NCBI GenBank assembly: GCA_000750105.3
Contig: JPHH03000118.1
Coordinates: 1 to 29,503, forward strand
Origin: Tolypocladium sp. Sup5 PDA-1
Lineage: Eukaryota; Ascomycota; Sordariomycetes; Hypocreales; Ophiocordycipitaceae
Direction: 5' to 3'
DNA length: 29,503 nt
The notes below the pieces were generated by a model. It was not told the origin of the DNA, ran no database searches, and saw only the letters and a list, made by a program, of their open reading frames with translations. How positions within the stretch are numbered: position 1 is the first letter of the stretch; each line of letters starts with the position of its first letter. Positions 21,791 to 29,503 of this stretch are shown one piece after another. The position numbers were made by a program, and so were the translations under genes.

Positions 21791-23158
21791 ATGGCCGACG
21801 GCACCAGGGCACACGCCTTTCACGGCGTCGTCATCCACTCAACTGGAGGCAAGGAGCTCGCCATCCTGGACAACGCCCTTCTCGCCGTCGACTCGGCGGG
21901 TGGCATAGTTGCCCTGGAGCCCGACTTTCCCAAGACTCGCCTTGCCGGGAGACTGGCAGAACTAGGACTGGGCCCGTGTCCCGTCACCGAGCTCTCTCGC
22001 GGCCAGTTCCTGGTCCCGGGCTTCGTCGATACCCACAACCACGCGCCTCAGTGGCTGCACCGCGGCCTGGGCCAGGGCATGCACATCCTCGACTGGCTCT
22101 CCACGACCGCTTTCCCAAACGAGGCGCGCTTCCAGGACCCTACGCATGCCAGGAGGGCCTATGGCGCCGTCGTGACGGGCATGCTGCGCCAGGGCGTCAC
22201 CACAGCCAGCTACTACGGCTCGCTGCACGGCGAAGCGACTACCATACTGGCCGACATCTGCCTGGAAAGGGGCCAGAGGGCCCTGGTTGGCAAGTGCAAC
22301 ATGAACCGCAACTCGCCCGACTACTATCGCGACGCCAGCGTCGACGAGTCGCTCCAGGTCACGCGGGACTGTATCGAGCACATCCAGACCATCGATCCCC
22401 ACGGCGACCTCGTGCGGCCAGTGCTGACCCCCAGGTTTGCCATATCCTGTGAGCACCAACTCTTGCAGGGGATCGGTGACATCGCCGCCAGGAACCGTGA
22501 CATGGCCATCCAGACACACTTCAACGAGTCGGAGCAGGAAATCTCGGCCACGCGCTCCCTCTTCCCCGACTTTGCAAACGAGGCCGACCTCTACGCCCAC
22601 TACGGCCTGCTCGGCCCGCGCTCCATCCTTGCCCACTGTACCCTCATGACGCCGTACGAGACGCAGCGCCTGCTCGACCTCGGCTGCGGCATCGCCCACT
22701 GCCCGACGGCCAACATGACCGTCGGCGGAGGCTTCATGGCTGCCCCTGTCCACGACTTCCTCCAGCGGGGCATCAAGGTCGGCCTGGGCACCGACTCCGG
22801 GGGCGGCTACTCCTCGTCCATGCTGAACGCTATGCGGCATGCCCTCGTCGCGTCCTTTGCCCGCGACTACATGAACGCCAGTATTGGGGAGGCAGCCTTG
22901 TCGCTGGACCAAGTATTCCACATGGCGACGGTTGGGGGAGCCCACGTAGTTGGATTCGGGGATCAGGTGGGAGACTTTACCGTGGGAAAGCAGTTTGATG
23001 CACTGCTGGTGGACCTTGGAGAGCCGACGGGCGGCGTCAACACGCCCTTAGAGGCCGACGATTCGCACAGGACCATGGTTGAAAAGTTTATCATGACGGG
23101 AGATGATCGAAATATAACCCAAGTCTTTATTCAGGGGAGGAGGGTTCACAGTACCTAA
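21791..23158 (+). CDS. GUD1: Guanine deaminase
   Basis: Single-exon gene of 455 aa from ATG at 21791 (MADGTRAHAF) to TAA. It belongs to the amidohydrolase superfamily. The metal-binding motif PGFVDTHNHAPQW is at about 76-88 (His82 and His84; the APQ is typical of guanine deaminase rather than of related chlorohydrolases). Further ligand/active-site regions are THFNESEQE, SILAHC and GLGTDSGGGYSSSML, the last holding the catalytic Asp and the serine-rich substrate loop. The enzyme converts guanine to xanthine and ammonia in the cytosol, feeding purine salvage or breakdown via xanthine and urate. It directly follows a purine/cytosine permease on the same strand, which supports joint use of external guanine. 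Length and motifs are normal and nothing looks damaged. Confidence 0.94.
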   Translation: MADGTRAHAFHGVVIHSTGGKELAILDNALLAVDSAGGIVALEPDFPKTRLAGRLAELGLGPCPVTELSRGQFLVPGFVDTHNHAPQWLHRGLGQGMHILDWLSTTAFPNEARFQDPTHARRAYGAVVTGMLRQGVTTASYYGSLHGEATTILADICLERGQRALVGKCNMNRNSPDYYRDASVDESLQVTRDCIEHIQTIDPHGDLVRPVLTPRFAISCEHQLLQGIGDIAARNRDMAIQTHFNESEQEISATRSLFPDFANEADLYAHYGLLGPRSILAHCTLMTPYETQRLLDLGCGIAHCPTANMTVGGGFMAAPVHDFLQRGIKVGLGTDSGGGYSSSMLNAMRHALVASFARDYMNASIGEAALSLDQVFHMATVGGAHVVGFGDQVGDFTVGKQFDALLVDLGEPTGGVNTPLEADDSHRTMVEKFIMTGDDRNITQVFIQGRRVHST

Positions 23159-23218
23159 AGTATAGAGACTATCTTGGGCCTCGATCAAGTGAAGAACATT
23201 GGTTACCAATAATAGGGG

Positions 23219-24260
23219 TTATAGATATTCTCGCACGCGTGCCCATGACTGCTCAGTGGATTCGAGGGCCAGCTTCTTCTGCTCAGACAAAAGACTGAGC
23301 CTTTCGATGACGCCAGGAATGGAACTGACTCCCTTGGATTGCATGAGGGCGAAGAAAATCCTCTGGCTGGCCTGTTCCTCTCCCATCTCACCCCACAAGC
23401 TGCCATACTGCTCTGGTGAAAGGGACACAATTGCCGTCGACCGGGCTCTGGAGCCTTGGCGCTGGCTTCTCCCCGGGTCGCAAGAGCAGACTCCAGGGTC
23501 AGACTCTCAACGATGCACGTGACATATATTCGAACCACCCTCGAGCAAATCGCTGTTAATTATGGCATGCACGAAGATGCCGGTGTTCACCTTGTGATCC
23601 GCCAAGTAGTGGAAAGGGGATTGGGGGTTGGTAAGCCAGAATTGGACTCATTTCTTCGCAGATTCCTATAGTTCCCAGTGAGTAACATTCATCGACTTTC
23701 AAGGGGTGTCTTGAGTGAAACTGCAAACGTGGGAGTTGTGAGCCAGACTGGCCTGAACATAGGATACACAGTCATTTTATCAGAGAAGATGCCGAACATG
23801 TAGAAAGTAGCCTTCTTCAGAAGTTCCGGAAGGTTGTCTCTGATGTACTGATCCACGTGGGCCTTGCCTTCAAAGTGAGGCACGATGGCCCAGCTAAAGT
23901 GAGGGTACTCCAAAGGTACCGGCGCAGAATTACAACTCGGGAAGCCGCCCTGGCCAAGTTGCAGCCGTTTTAGAATTCAGTCTCCATGGCGACGTCTTTG
24001 CCGCTAGTGAAGAAGTTCTCGTAGTAATCAGTAATGGCAAAGATGGCGTAAGCTCCGTCAAACGCCTTGTCGAGGCTGCCTTCATCTCCAATGTCCGCCT
24101 TGACCATCTCCACGCCCTGTGCCTATAGAGCCTGAGCCTTCTGGCCGTCGGGGTTGCGAGTGACTCCTCGAACGCGGTATTCGCCATTCACGAGGAAAGA
24201 CCTGACAACAGAACGCCCCTGGCCGCCTGCAGCACCCACAATAACGATAGGTTTTGACAT
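23219..24260 (-). pseudogene. NmrA-like NAD(P)-binding protein, disrupted
   Basis: Starting at ATG 24260-24258 the minus strand reads MSKPIVIVGAAGGQGRSVVR, an NmrA/HSCARG-type dinucleotide-binding N-terminus, then VRGVTRNP and a long NmrA-like stretch. It is broken by TAG at 24125-24123 (codon 46) and TAA at 23972-23970 (codon 97). The frame then changes near 23,885 before VPHFEGKAHVDQYIRDN, again before KVNTGIFVHAII (about 23,600) and twice more before the C-terminal piece beginning IVSLSPEQYGSLWGEM and ending at 23219. Together the pieces span the family's full length in order, so this is a decayed gene and not a chance match. No introns remove the stops. Intact relatives are redox sensors or nitrogen-repression regulators. 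It lies tail-to-tail with guanine deaminase, 60 bp away. Confidence 0.85.
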
Positions 24261-24963
24261 ATTGGTTGGAATCAGATCTAGAGTAGCAGCAGAACTATGC
24301 CCCTCGGTGAAACAAGAAGTATTAACCAGCATTCAATAGATAACTATGCCAAATAGGTTCGTTCCACTACTTCATTTACGGGCGTTTATATCGTAGAACC
24401 GAAAAAGGCGAAGATAATAAGCATAATAAGATGTAGATGGCCCATCTTTCGCCCGTGCTTTAACTGCGGCGGCGATATGTGGATCGGTCTGCCGAATCTG
24501 CTGATACCGACCGGCGAGTTTCCCGTGCCGAAAGCCGAGGGTTGGGATTTACGGGCACGATAGCTAATCGGCACTAATCTGCTGGGAGTTTACTCGACCC
24601 CGGCTAGCATGACGTTCGCCACACTCAACATATGGCAGCTTGAATTTTTCGGAACCCTGCCTCTGACTGACGTAGACTCGTCTAAAGTCAGCGTTGTAAG
24701 ACACTTGGAGCATGCATAGGAATTAACGTAACTTTGGAGGTGAATATATTTTAATTCGGGGAATCTAAGCTGAAGGAAGAAAAAACAAGAAGATATATAA
24801 CATATAAATTAAGTCTATAGGTGGCGTCATCGTGGAAGACGGTGAAGGGACTAGATGATGCGTCAAGGGCTTGCGAGTTCCACTTCACCCCCCTACAGTT
24901 ACAGCGGTGTCTTAACACAGTGGACAAGAACACAATTCGACTTTACTACCGGTCCCTGGGCTG
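24261..24963. other. Intergenic between the NmrA-like pseudogene and the metallo-beta-lactamase gene
   Basis: About 700 bp, AT content rising above that of the left part of the window, especially at 24,715-24,825. No gene, RNA or clear repeat recognised. Confidence 0.5.
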
Positions 24964-25878
24964 TCAGTCCCTTGGTTTGTACACCACTCGGTCCCTGAGA
25001 AGTTGGGGTGTGGCCGGGTCATGACTTGGCAATACGACGAGGTCGGTCTGGCCCGCAAATTTCTTGATGAGCTTTAGGCTCCGTAGAGCCGTCGCCGGAT
25101 CGTCGTTAATGCCATCGGGCTCCTCCTTGTCCAAGGAATCCAGGCCGTATGTGGCGTCTCCCGTCAAAAGATAAGTCGTGCGAGTTCCATCGTCATTATC
25201 GCCGTATACAACCAACGATAGGTGACCCGGGACGTGACCAGGGGTATGAACCGCAATAACCTTTCCGTCGGAGGTGATCTTGCCTGACTGCTTCCAGGGG
25301 CCGACGGCATGATCCGAAAAGTCGACCATCTTTGGCGCGAAGTCCTTTGGCCAGTGTTGAGGGACGCACCCCTGGATGGTGGCACGGAGAGGATGCTTTC
25401 CGAATGCGTCCCAGTGTTCACGGCTCACATAGACGGGGACGTGTGGCGCCTCTCTGGCCAGATCTTTGAGCCCGCCGGCGTGGTCGCTGTGTAAGTGGCT
25501 GAGCACCACAGCTTGGAGATCCTTTGGCTCGACTCCATGCACACGCAGCTGGTTTATGACCCCATCCTCTGGAGTAATTGTGACTTTGCAGACCATCTTC
25601 GTCAGACTCCAGGCAGGCAGGTATCCGGAAGTGTTGCATAACGGTGATTCTCCCGTGTCAAATAGGATTGGGCCATCGGGGTGGGAGATGAGGAAAACCC
25701 CGATGGGTAGCGCCTCGGACCACTGGCGGTCGGTGAAAGACCTCAGGCGACGCATGGCTACGCTTCGATTGGTGATGGGCTGGCCTTTCATCGATGGCCG
25801 GATCTGAGCTGTCCCAGTTGAGATGAACGTGAGGCCGACAGCCTTCATGTTGGGAATGTTGGGAGTAATGCCGTCCAT
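24964..25878 (-). CDS. Metallo-beta-lactamase-fold hydrolase, N-acyl-homoserine-lactonase-like
   Basis: Single-exon gene of 304 aa with ATG at 25878-25876; a second Met at 25848 is also possible. The frame is open upstream, but only from a non-ATG codon in AT-rich sequence. The metal site is clear: HLHSDH at residues 128-133, HTPGHVPGH at 211-219, GDATY (Asp241) and PSHD (His286). The ILFDTGESPL region (71-80) matches the usual FDTG beta-strand. This arrangement resembles AiiA-like quorum-quenching lactonases and related fungal lactone hydrolases, but such families also contain hydrolases of unknown substrate, so the lactonase call is tentative. All ligands are present and the frame is intact, although TE sequence begins only 300 bp upstream and the neighbour gene is dead. 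The location (secreted or cytosolic) shows no signal peptide. Confidence 0.85.
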   Translation of the reverse strand: MDGITPNIPNMKAVGLTFISTGTAQIRPSMKGQPITNRSVAMRRLRSFTDRQWSEALPIGVFLISHPDGPILFDTGESPLCNTSGYLPAWSLTKMVCKVTITPEDGVINQLRVHGVEPKDLQAVVLSHLHSDHAGGLKDLAREAPHVPVYVSREHWDAFGKHPLRATIQGCVPQHWPKDFAPKMVDFSDHAVGPWKQSGKITSDGKVIAVHTPGHVPGHLSLVVYGDNDDGTRTTYLLTGDATYGLDSLDKEEPDGINDDPATALRSLKLIKKFAGQTDLVVLPSHDPATPQLLRDRVVYKPRD

Positions 25879-26181
25879 TTCGGCGATTGCGTGTCGGAAC
25901 GAATTTAATAATATATTTGTTTTGGTAACCACATATATACGGGATAGTGTTTTAAAGTCCGGAATGTTTTCCAACTATTATAACGGATGCCTATGGCAAA
26001 AGAAGGTGGTTTCGTCGCCGATGTGGGCTCATGTTCGGTGAGACTGTTGCCCCGGGCTAGTTCAGTGATTGATAATCTGGGTATTATTATGGGTAGTCTT
26101 TTCATTATTGCGCCGCCTTATCGGGCAATCGGGTTCGGTTTGTACCGAGGATCTGTGGGTTTACGTATAGTATGGACTAGA
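25879..26181. other. Upstream region of the metallo-beta-lactamase gene, bordering the retroelement block
   Basis: About 300 bp containing the presumed promoter, with an AT-rich stretch at 25,900-25,980. Short frames carry no recognisable protein sequence. The retroelement block begins at 26182. Confidence 0.45.
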
Positions 26182-26399
26182 TGTTACGACCCAGGCTGAC
26201 GGGCCACGGGATGGGCCGGCTGTGCAGGCGCTAATGCAGGCTGCACGGAACAATGGTCGGCACGACGGACTAATGGGCGAAGGAGCGACGGGATCACCAG
26301 GATTATGTAGATAATCTAGGCGAGCCCGTGCGATCTAGCTTATCGGTCGCGATAGGATTATATAGATAATCTAAGTACTCCTCTATAATCCAAGGGATC
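26182..26399 (+). mobile_element. Partial forward LTR (copy A)
   Basis: Begins TGTTACGACCCAGGCT, the same start as the LTR at 27305. The first 83 bp (26182-26264) match 27305-27387 with about three or four differences. After that the similarity weakens to short shared pieces (CCAAGGGATC near the end). Internally it has two related segments, GATTATGTAGATAATCTA (26301-26318) and GATTATATAGATAATCTA (26356-26373). It is interrupted at 26400 by an inverted LTR. Very little RIP-type mutation is visible in the first 100 bp. Confidence 0.75.
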
Positions 26400-26823
26400 T
26401 GTGATGGTTTGGGTTCCTAAGGGATAAACCGGCGGGTTTATGTTAGCAGGTAAGGTCAGGGCGTAGCACTGGGCTAGTCGTGCTACGATAGTAATAGATC
26501 GGATATCCCGGATAGTAGATCGTAACTAAAGAGTGTTATTAAAAGCTAGCTAGGTATCTATGCTATAGTAAGGAAATTAGGGGGTCCTATATACTACCGC
26601 TAGATTATTGCCTTTCCTAGGGATTACCGCGATCCCTTAGATTACTACGATCTATAGATCGTTAATAATCTAGTTCCTAGATCGCATAATCTATCTTATA
26701 GATTATGCTATTAGCGCTGATCTAACGTTTATTAGTCCGTCGTTCTAACTATTGTTCTATATAGCTTATATTAGCGCTTGCATAGCTAGCCTATCCTATA
26801 GCCCGTTAGCCTAGGTTATAATA
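26400..26823 (-). mobile_element. Complete inverted LTR (copy C) of the same family
   Basis: Reads as the reverse complement of the LTR at 27305-27737. Its left end TGTGATGGTTTGGG pairs with the right end CCCAAACCGTCACA of copy B; GTTACGATTAACTATCC-like and GGACCCCCCAATTTCC-like blocks follow in reverse order; its right end GCCCGTTAGCCTAGG corresponds to the B start. The half near 26400-26595 is lightly changed, while the other half carries many C-to-T and G-to-A changes (for example the terminal TGTTACGACC has become TATTATAACC on the minus strand). Length, 424 bp, is close to copy B. Confidence 0.85.
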
Positions 26824-27304
26824 CGATATCCCCTCTCCGAATAGTCTTATCCCTAAGACCTAGTCTTATAATATCTATAACTAATATATAAATACCTTAC
26901 CTATGCCTATATTTATAAGTATAGTAGCCTATCCTTATAAATATTCTAAGATATCTTACTAATATTATATTAAGTTATATCGAAAAACTAAAATCTCGTA
27001 AATTATTTAAGCGCGATTATCTAGCTTTATTATAATAGCTAATAATATTATAATAGCTAATAATATTATAATAGCTAATAGCTATTATTTAATAACGAAT
27101 ATATATATATATATTTATTAATTATCTAAGCCTATTTAATTAGACTATATAATTAACTATTAGCTTTTTAAGGAAAACCTCTAAAGAGTAAAACCTAAGT
27201 ATCTTAACTCTAAGTTTCCTTCGTAAACTTCGAACTAGGATTAGTTTTACTACCTATAATAGTTTAGGTTCCTAAGGGATAAATATAAGAAATAGGGATA
27301 AAGG
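26824..27304 (-). mobile_element. AT-rich relic with polypurine tract, attached to inverted LTR C
   Basis: Six bases beyond LTR C, the minus strand shows GGAGAGGGG (26838-26830), a polypurine tract, as expected next to a 3' LTR. This suggests that LTR C is the 3' LTR of a minus-strand element whose internal part is mostly lost or mutated beyond recognition. The rest is very AT-rich with TA-rich dinucleotides. Near the right end, GTTTAGGTTCCTAAGGG (27262-27278) resembles the inverted end of the LTR, and TAAGAAATAGGGATAAAGG (27286-27304) recurs at 29432-29450. Confidence 0.6.
27029..27080. repeat. 18-bp tandem repeat (about 2.9 copies) plus nearby (AT)n
   Basis: Unit ATTATAATAGCTAATAAT at 27029, 27047 and (16 bp) 27065. 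An AT dinucleotide run of about 8 units follows at 27099-27114. Both are inside the AT-rich retroelement relic. Confidence 0.85.
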
Positions 27305-27737
27305 TGTTACGACCCAGGCTAACGGGCCACGGGATGGGCCGGCTGTGCAGGCGCTAATGCGGGCTGCACGGAACAATGGTCGGAACGATCAACCAATGAA
27401 CGATGGATCGGTGCGATCCACGGGATAGATCGTGCGATCCATGAGATAGATCGTTAACGATCCATGGATCATTAATAATCCATGGATTATAGCGATCCAA
27501 GGGATCGTAGTGATCCCTAGGAGCGGCAGCGATCCATCGCCAGTATATAGGACCCCCCAATTTCCTCACTATAGCATAGATACCTCGCCAGCTTTCAATA
27601 ACACTCTTTAGTTACGATTAACTATCCGGGACATTCGATCTATTACCATCGTGACAAGACCAGCCCAGTGCTACGCCCTAACCTCACCTACTAACATAAA
27701 CCTGCCGGTTTATCCCTTAAGAACCCAAACCGTCACA
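27305..27737 (+). mobile_element. 5' LTR (copy B) of a Ty3/Gypsy-type retrotransposon
   Basis: Starts TGTTACGACC and ends AAACCGTCACA (TG...CA), 433 bp. Both ends are confirmed by the inverted copy C and the start by copy A. The middle (27387-27530) contains many GATCCATGG/GATCCACGG-like short direct and inverted repeats. A TATATA box at 27543-27548 could be the promoter of the element. Compared with the gag that follows, it keeps many CA and TG dinucleotides, so it looks much less affected by RIP. No primer-binding site could be identified in the bases after 27737. Confidence 0.85.
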
Positions 27738-29503
27738 CATTAAAAGCTCTTATTTAGAAGGTCATAGCGTTACCCTAAGCAATACTTAATACTATCGAAA
27801 TAGCACCACCAACCAAACCTAGATCGAGCACCAACCCCTAGGGGAAGGCACCACTACCCCCTATAAAACCTACCGATAAAATAGAAATCTTAGACGACGA
27901 GTTAGATAACGATACCCCGGATACGAATAAGGAACTCTAGGATAAAGTCTACTACCTTTAGCGATAAATTAATAACTTAGTTACCCTCTAGGAGGAATAG
28001 ACTAAGATATACTAGACCTAGGTTAACGAGCTCTATTCCCTCGCTAATACCGCTATTAAGGGAAAGGACCCCGGAGAGGTCCTTAAGCCAAAGATACCCT
28101 AACCCTTTAACGGCACTATAGGAATACTCTAGCTATTTATTACTTAAATACGAGCGTACTTTATATACTTCCTAACCTAGTTTCGCTACGAGATAGCGAA
28201 AGTGCACTTTATAGCCGGAAACCTTTCTAGCTTAGTAGCTGCATAGTTTAAACTAACCCTACGCGACTTCGTCGCTAACGTAGCAATAGGAATATATAAA
28301 CTAGAAACTAATAAGGTCCTTAATAACTACTATAAGTTCGAGGAAGCCCTACGATAAGCATTTAGGAATATAGACGAAGAAAGGGACGCCGAAAACAAAC
28401 TCGATAACCTCCGATAGAAGGGATCCGCGTCGGACTACGCGGCAACCTTCCGACAAATCATCTCAAAAATCCCGTAGGAGCAGTCTCACTTAATAAGAGC
28501 CTTCTACTCGGGATTAAAGGAGGACGTCAAGGACGAACTCTATAAGGAAGAGCGACCCGATATATTAGCCAAATATATCGCTATAGCTATACGCATCGAC
28601 GATAGATAGTATAAGAGACGCGAAGAGAGGAGGTACGTAGGAAAAGGGTAGAATAGAAACCCTACCCGCTACTTTAGTAACTCTCGACGAAAGCGTAAAG
28701 AACCTATTATACGCTATAATAACTCTAGTCTAGGACGAATAGACTTAGACGTAATATAGAAAACTAAGCTAAAAGAAGGTAAGAAATACTATAACTATAG
28801 GAAGTTTAGATACTTCGCCCGCGAATGTAAATAACCTAAGAAGATTAGATAGAAGCTAATACTAGAAGGTAAGAAGTACCTTAACGCTACTAATAAGGAA
28901 CTAGTTAACTACGATAACCTAAACTAGACCGCGTGCTATAATAATAACTATAACACGTACCTCTTAGATAAATAAGGTAGCGGATAGTTCCCTAGAGAAT
29001 TAAAAGGAAGTAGAACTATCGCTATAATAGGAAGATAAGGAGTCTCTGGGTTACGAGGCGTAACCGACGGACGAAGGCTTAAACAATAACGAGAAGAATA
29101 CGTAGAATTCCTATATCTAGGAGGAGTATCTAATAAATAGATACGATAAAATAGAAAGAAATTCTAGGAAGATATACGCTAATTATACTAGATTAAATAA
29201 CGATATCGCTACTAAGAAGAAGAGCGATATAGAATAATCGCCGAAGTAAAATAATAATTACGGTTAATAGAAGAAGAAGAAAGGCTAGAGATATTTAATA
29301 ATGCGAAGTAATACTCTAAGTCTAATAACGAACGGAGTATTAATAATACTAGCTCTAAAGACGAAAACTATACGCCTAGCGTAACCGAGGACGGACGATT
29401 AGAAGTACCGATACTCTATCGGGAAAACGTGTAAGAAATAGGGATAAAGGCAGGAGAAGGTAGTAAAGGAAGAATAGGGTCTCTATAGAATAGAGTCACA
29501 AGA
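27738..29503 (+). pseudogene. RIP-inactivated Ty3/Gypsy gag region (right part outside window)
   Basis: One plus-strand frame can be followed from about 27,884 to beyond 29,030 without an indel. It encodes retrotransposon Gag, with readable pieces such as FRYEIAKVHFIAGNLSS, SASDYAATFRQIISKIP and FYSGLKEDVKDELYKEERPD. Between 28085 and 28834 this frame has 12 stops, all TAA or TAG and none TGA, and no Met codons. At 28787-28828 lies a CCHC zinc knuckle with the spacing kept but three of four ligands replaced by Tyr (TAC/TAT for Cys or His). A conserved region after the knuckle has stops where Trp or Gln would be expected. CA and TG are rare, TA very common, and CG retained: the pattern of RIP. 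Protease, reverse transcriptase and the 3' LTR are not in the window. Confidence 0.88.

Noticed and set aside
23203..23671. Separate small genes in the NmrA-like region
   Set aside because: The fragments align in order with one NmrA-like protein and are best read as one decayed gene.
25879..25974. N-terminal extension of the metallo-beta-lactamase
   Set aside because: Begins at TTG in AT-rich promoter-like DNA; ATG at 25878 is the better start.
26182..26823. Fold-back or MITE-type DNA transposon
   Set aside because: The inverted arrangement is explained by two LTRs of one family in opposite orientation; ends match LTR B and not DNA-transposon termini.
27029..27114. CRISPR-like or satellite array
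   Set aside because: Only about three 18-bp units without spacers, followed by an AT run; a simple tandem repeat in a eukaryotic TE relic.

Overview
The window comes from a filamentous ascomycete, most likely a Sordariomycete and probably Hypocreales. The basis is: short introns (60-130 nt) with GTAAGT-type donors, clear housekeeping orthologues (mitochondrial uL10m, proteasome Rpt5, Erb1, an Ish1/Msc1 protein), a Zn2Cys6 regulator, a fungal rhodopsin-like membrane protein, and a retroelement with textbook repeat-induced point mutation (RIP). No species is claimed.

Layout. Bases 1-26,180 are GC-rich and gene-bearing. In order: the 5' end of an unrecognised Pro/Ser/Gly-rich gene running off the left edge (-); uL10m (-) divergent from RPT5 (+) across a 588-bp shared promoter; a signal-peptide protein with about eight Ish1 repeats (+), convergent with ERB1 (-); a Zn2Cys6 transcription factor (+), convergent with a seven-exon 7-TM rhodopsin-like protein (-); an Fcy2-type NCS1 purine/cytosine permease (+) followed on the same strand by guanine deaminase (+); then, on the minus strand, a wrecked NmrA-like gene and an intact lactonase-like metallo-beta-lactamase gene. 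Exon structures were worked out by hand from splice sites, phase and family sequence patterns, and all phases close.

Bases from about 26,180 to the right edge are TE-derived: a partial forward LTR, a complete inverted LTR, an AT-rich relic, then a 433-bp forward LTR leading into a RIP-mutated Ty3/Gypsy-type gag that is cut by the window end. Gag keeps one reading frame for more than 1 kb but is full of TAA/TAG stops and has lost three of the four zinc-knuckle ligands. The LTR directly in front of it looks far less mutated.

Functional links. The permease and guanine deaminase make a plausible two-gene purine uptake/salvage unit. The neighbouring Zn2Cys6 factor and rhodopsin-like protein could be related only by position. 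RPT5 carries its proteasome-gating C-terminal tail on a separate 7-codon exon. I see no clearly new multi-gene system. The best leads are the purine pair, the duplicated splice donor in the permease gene, the RPT5 tail exon, and the LTR/RIP structure at the edge of the retroelement block.
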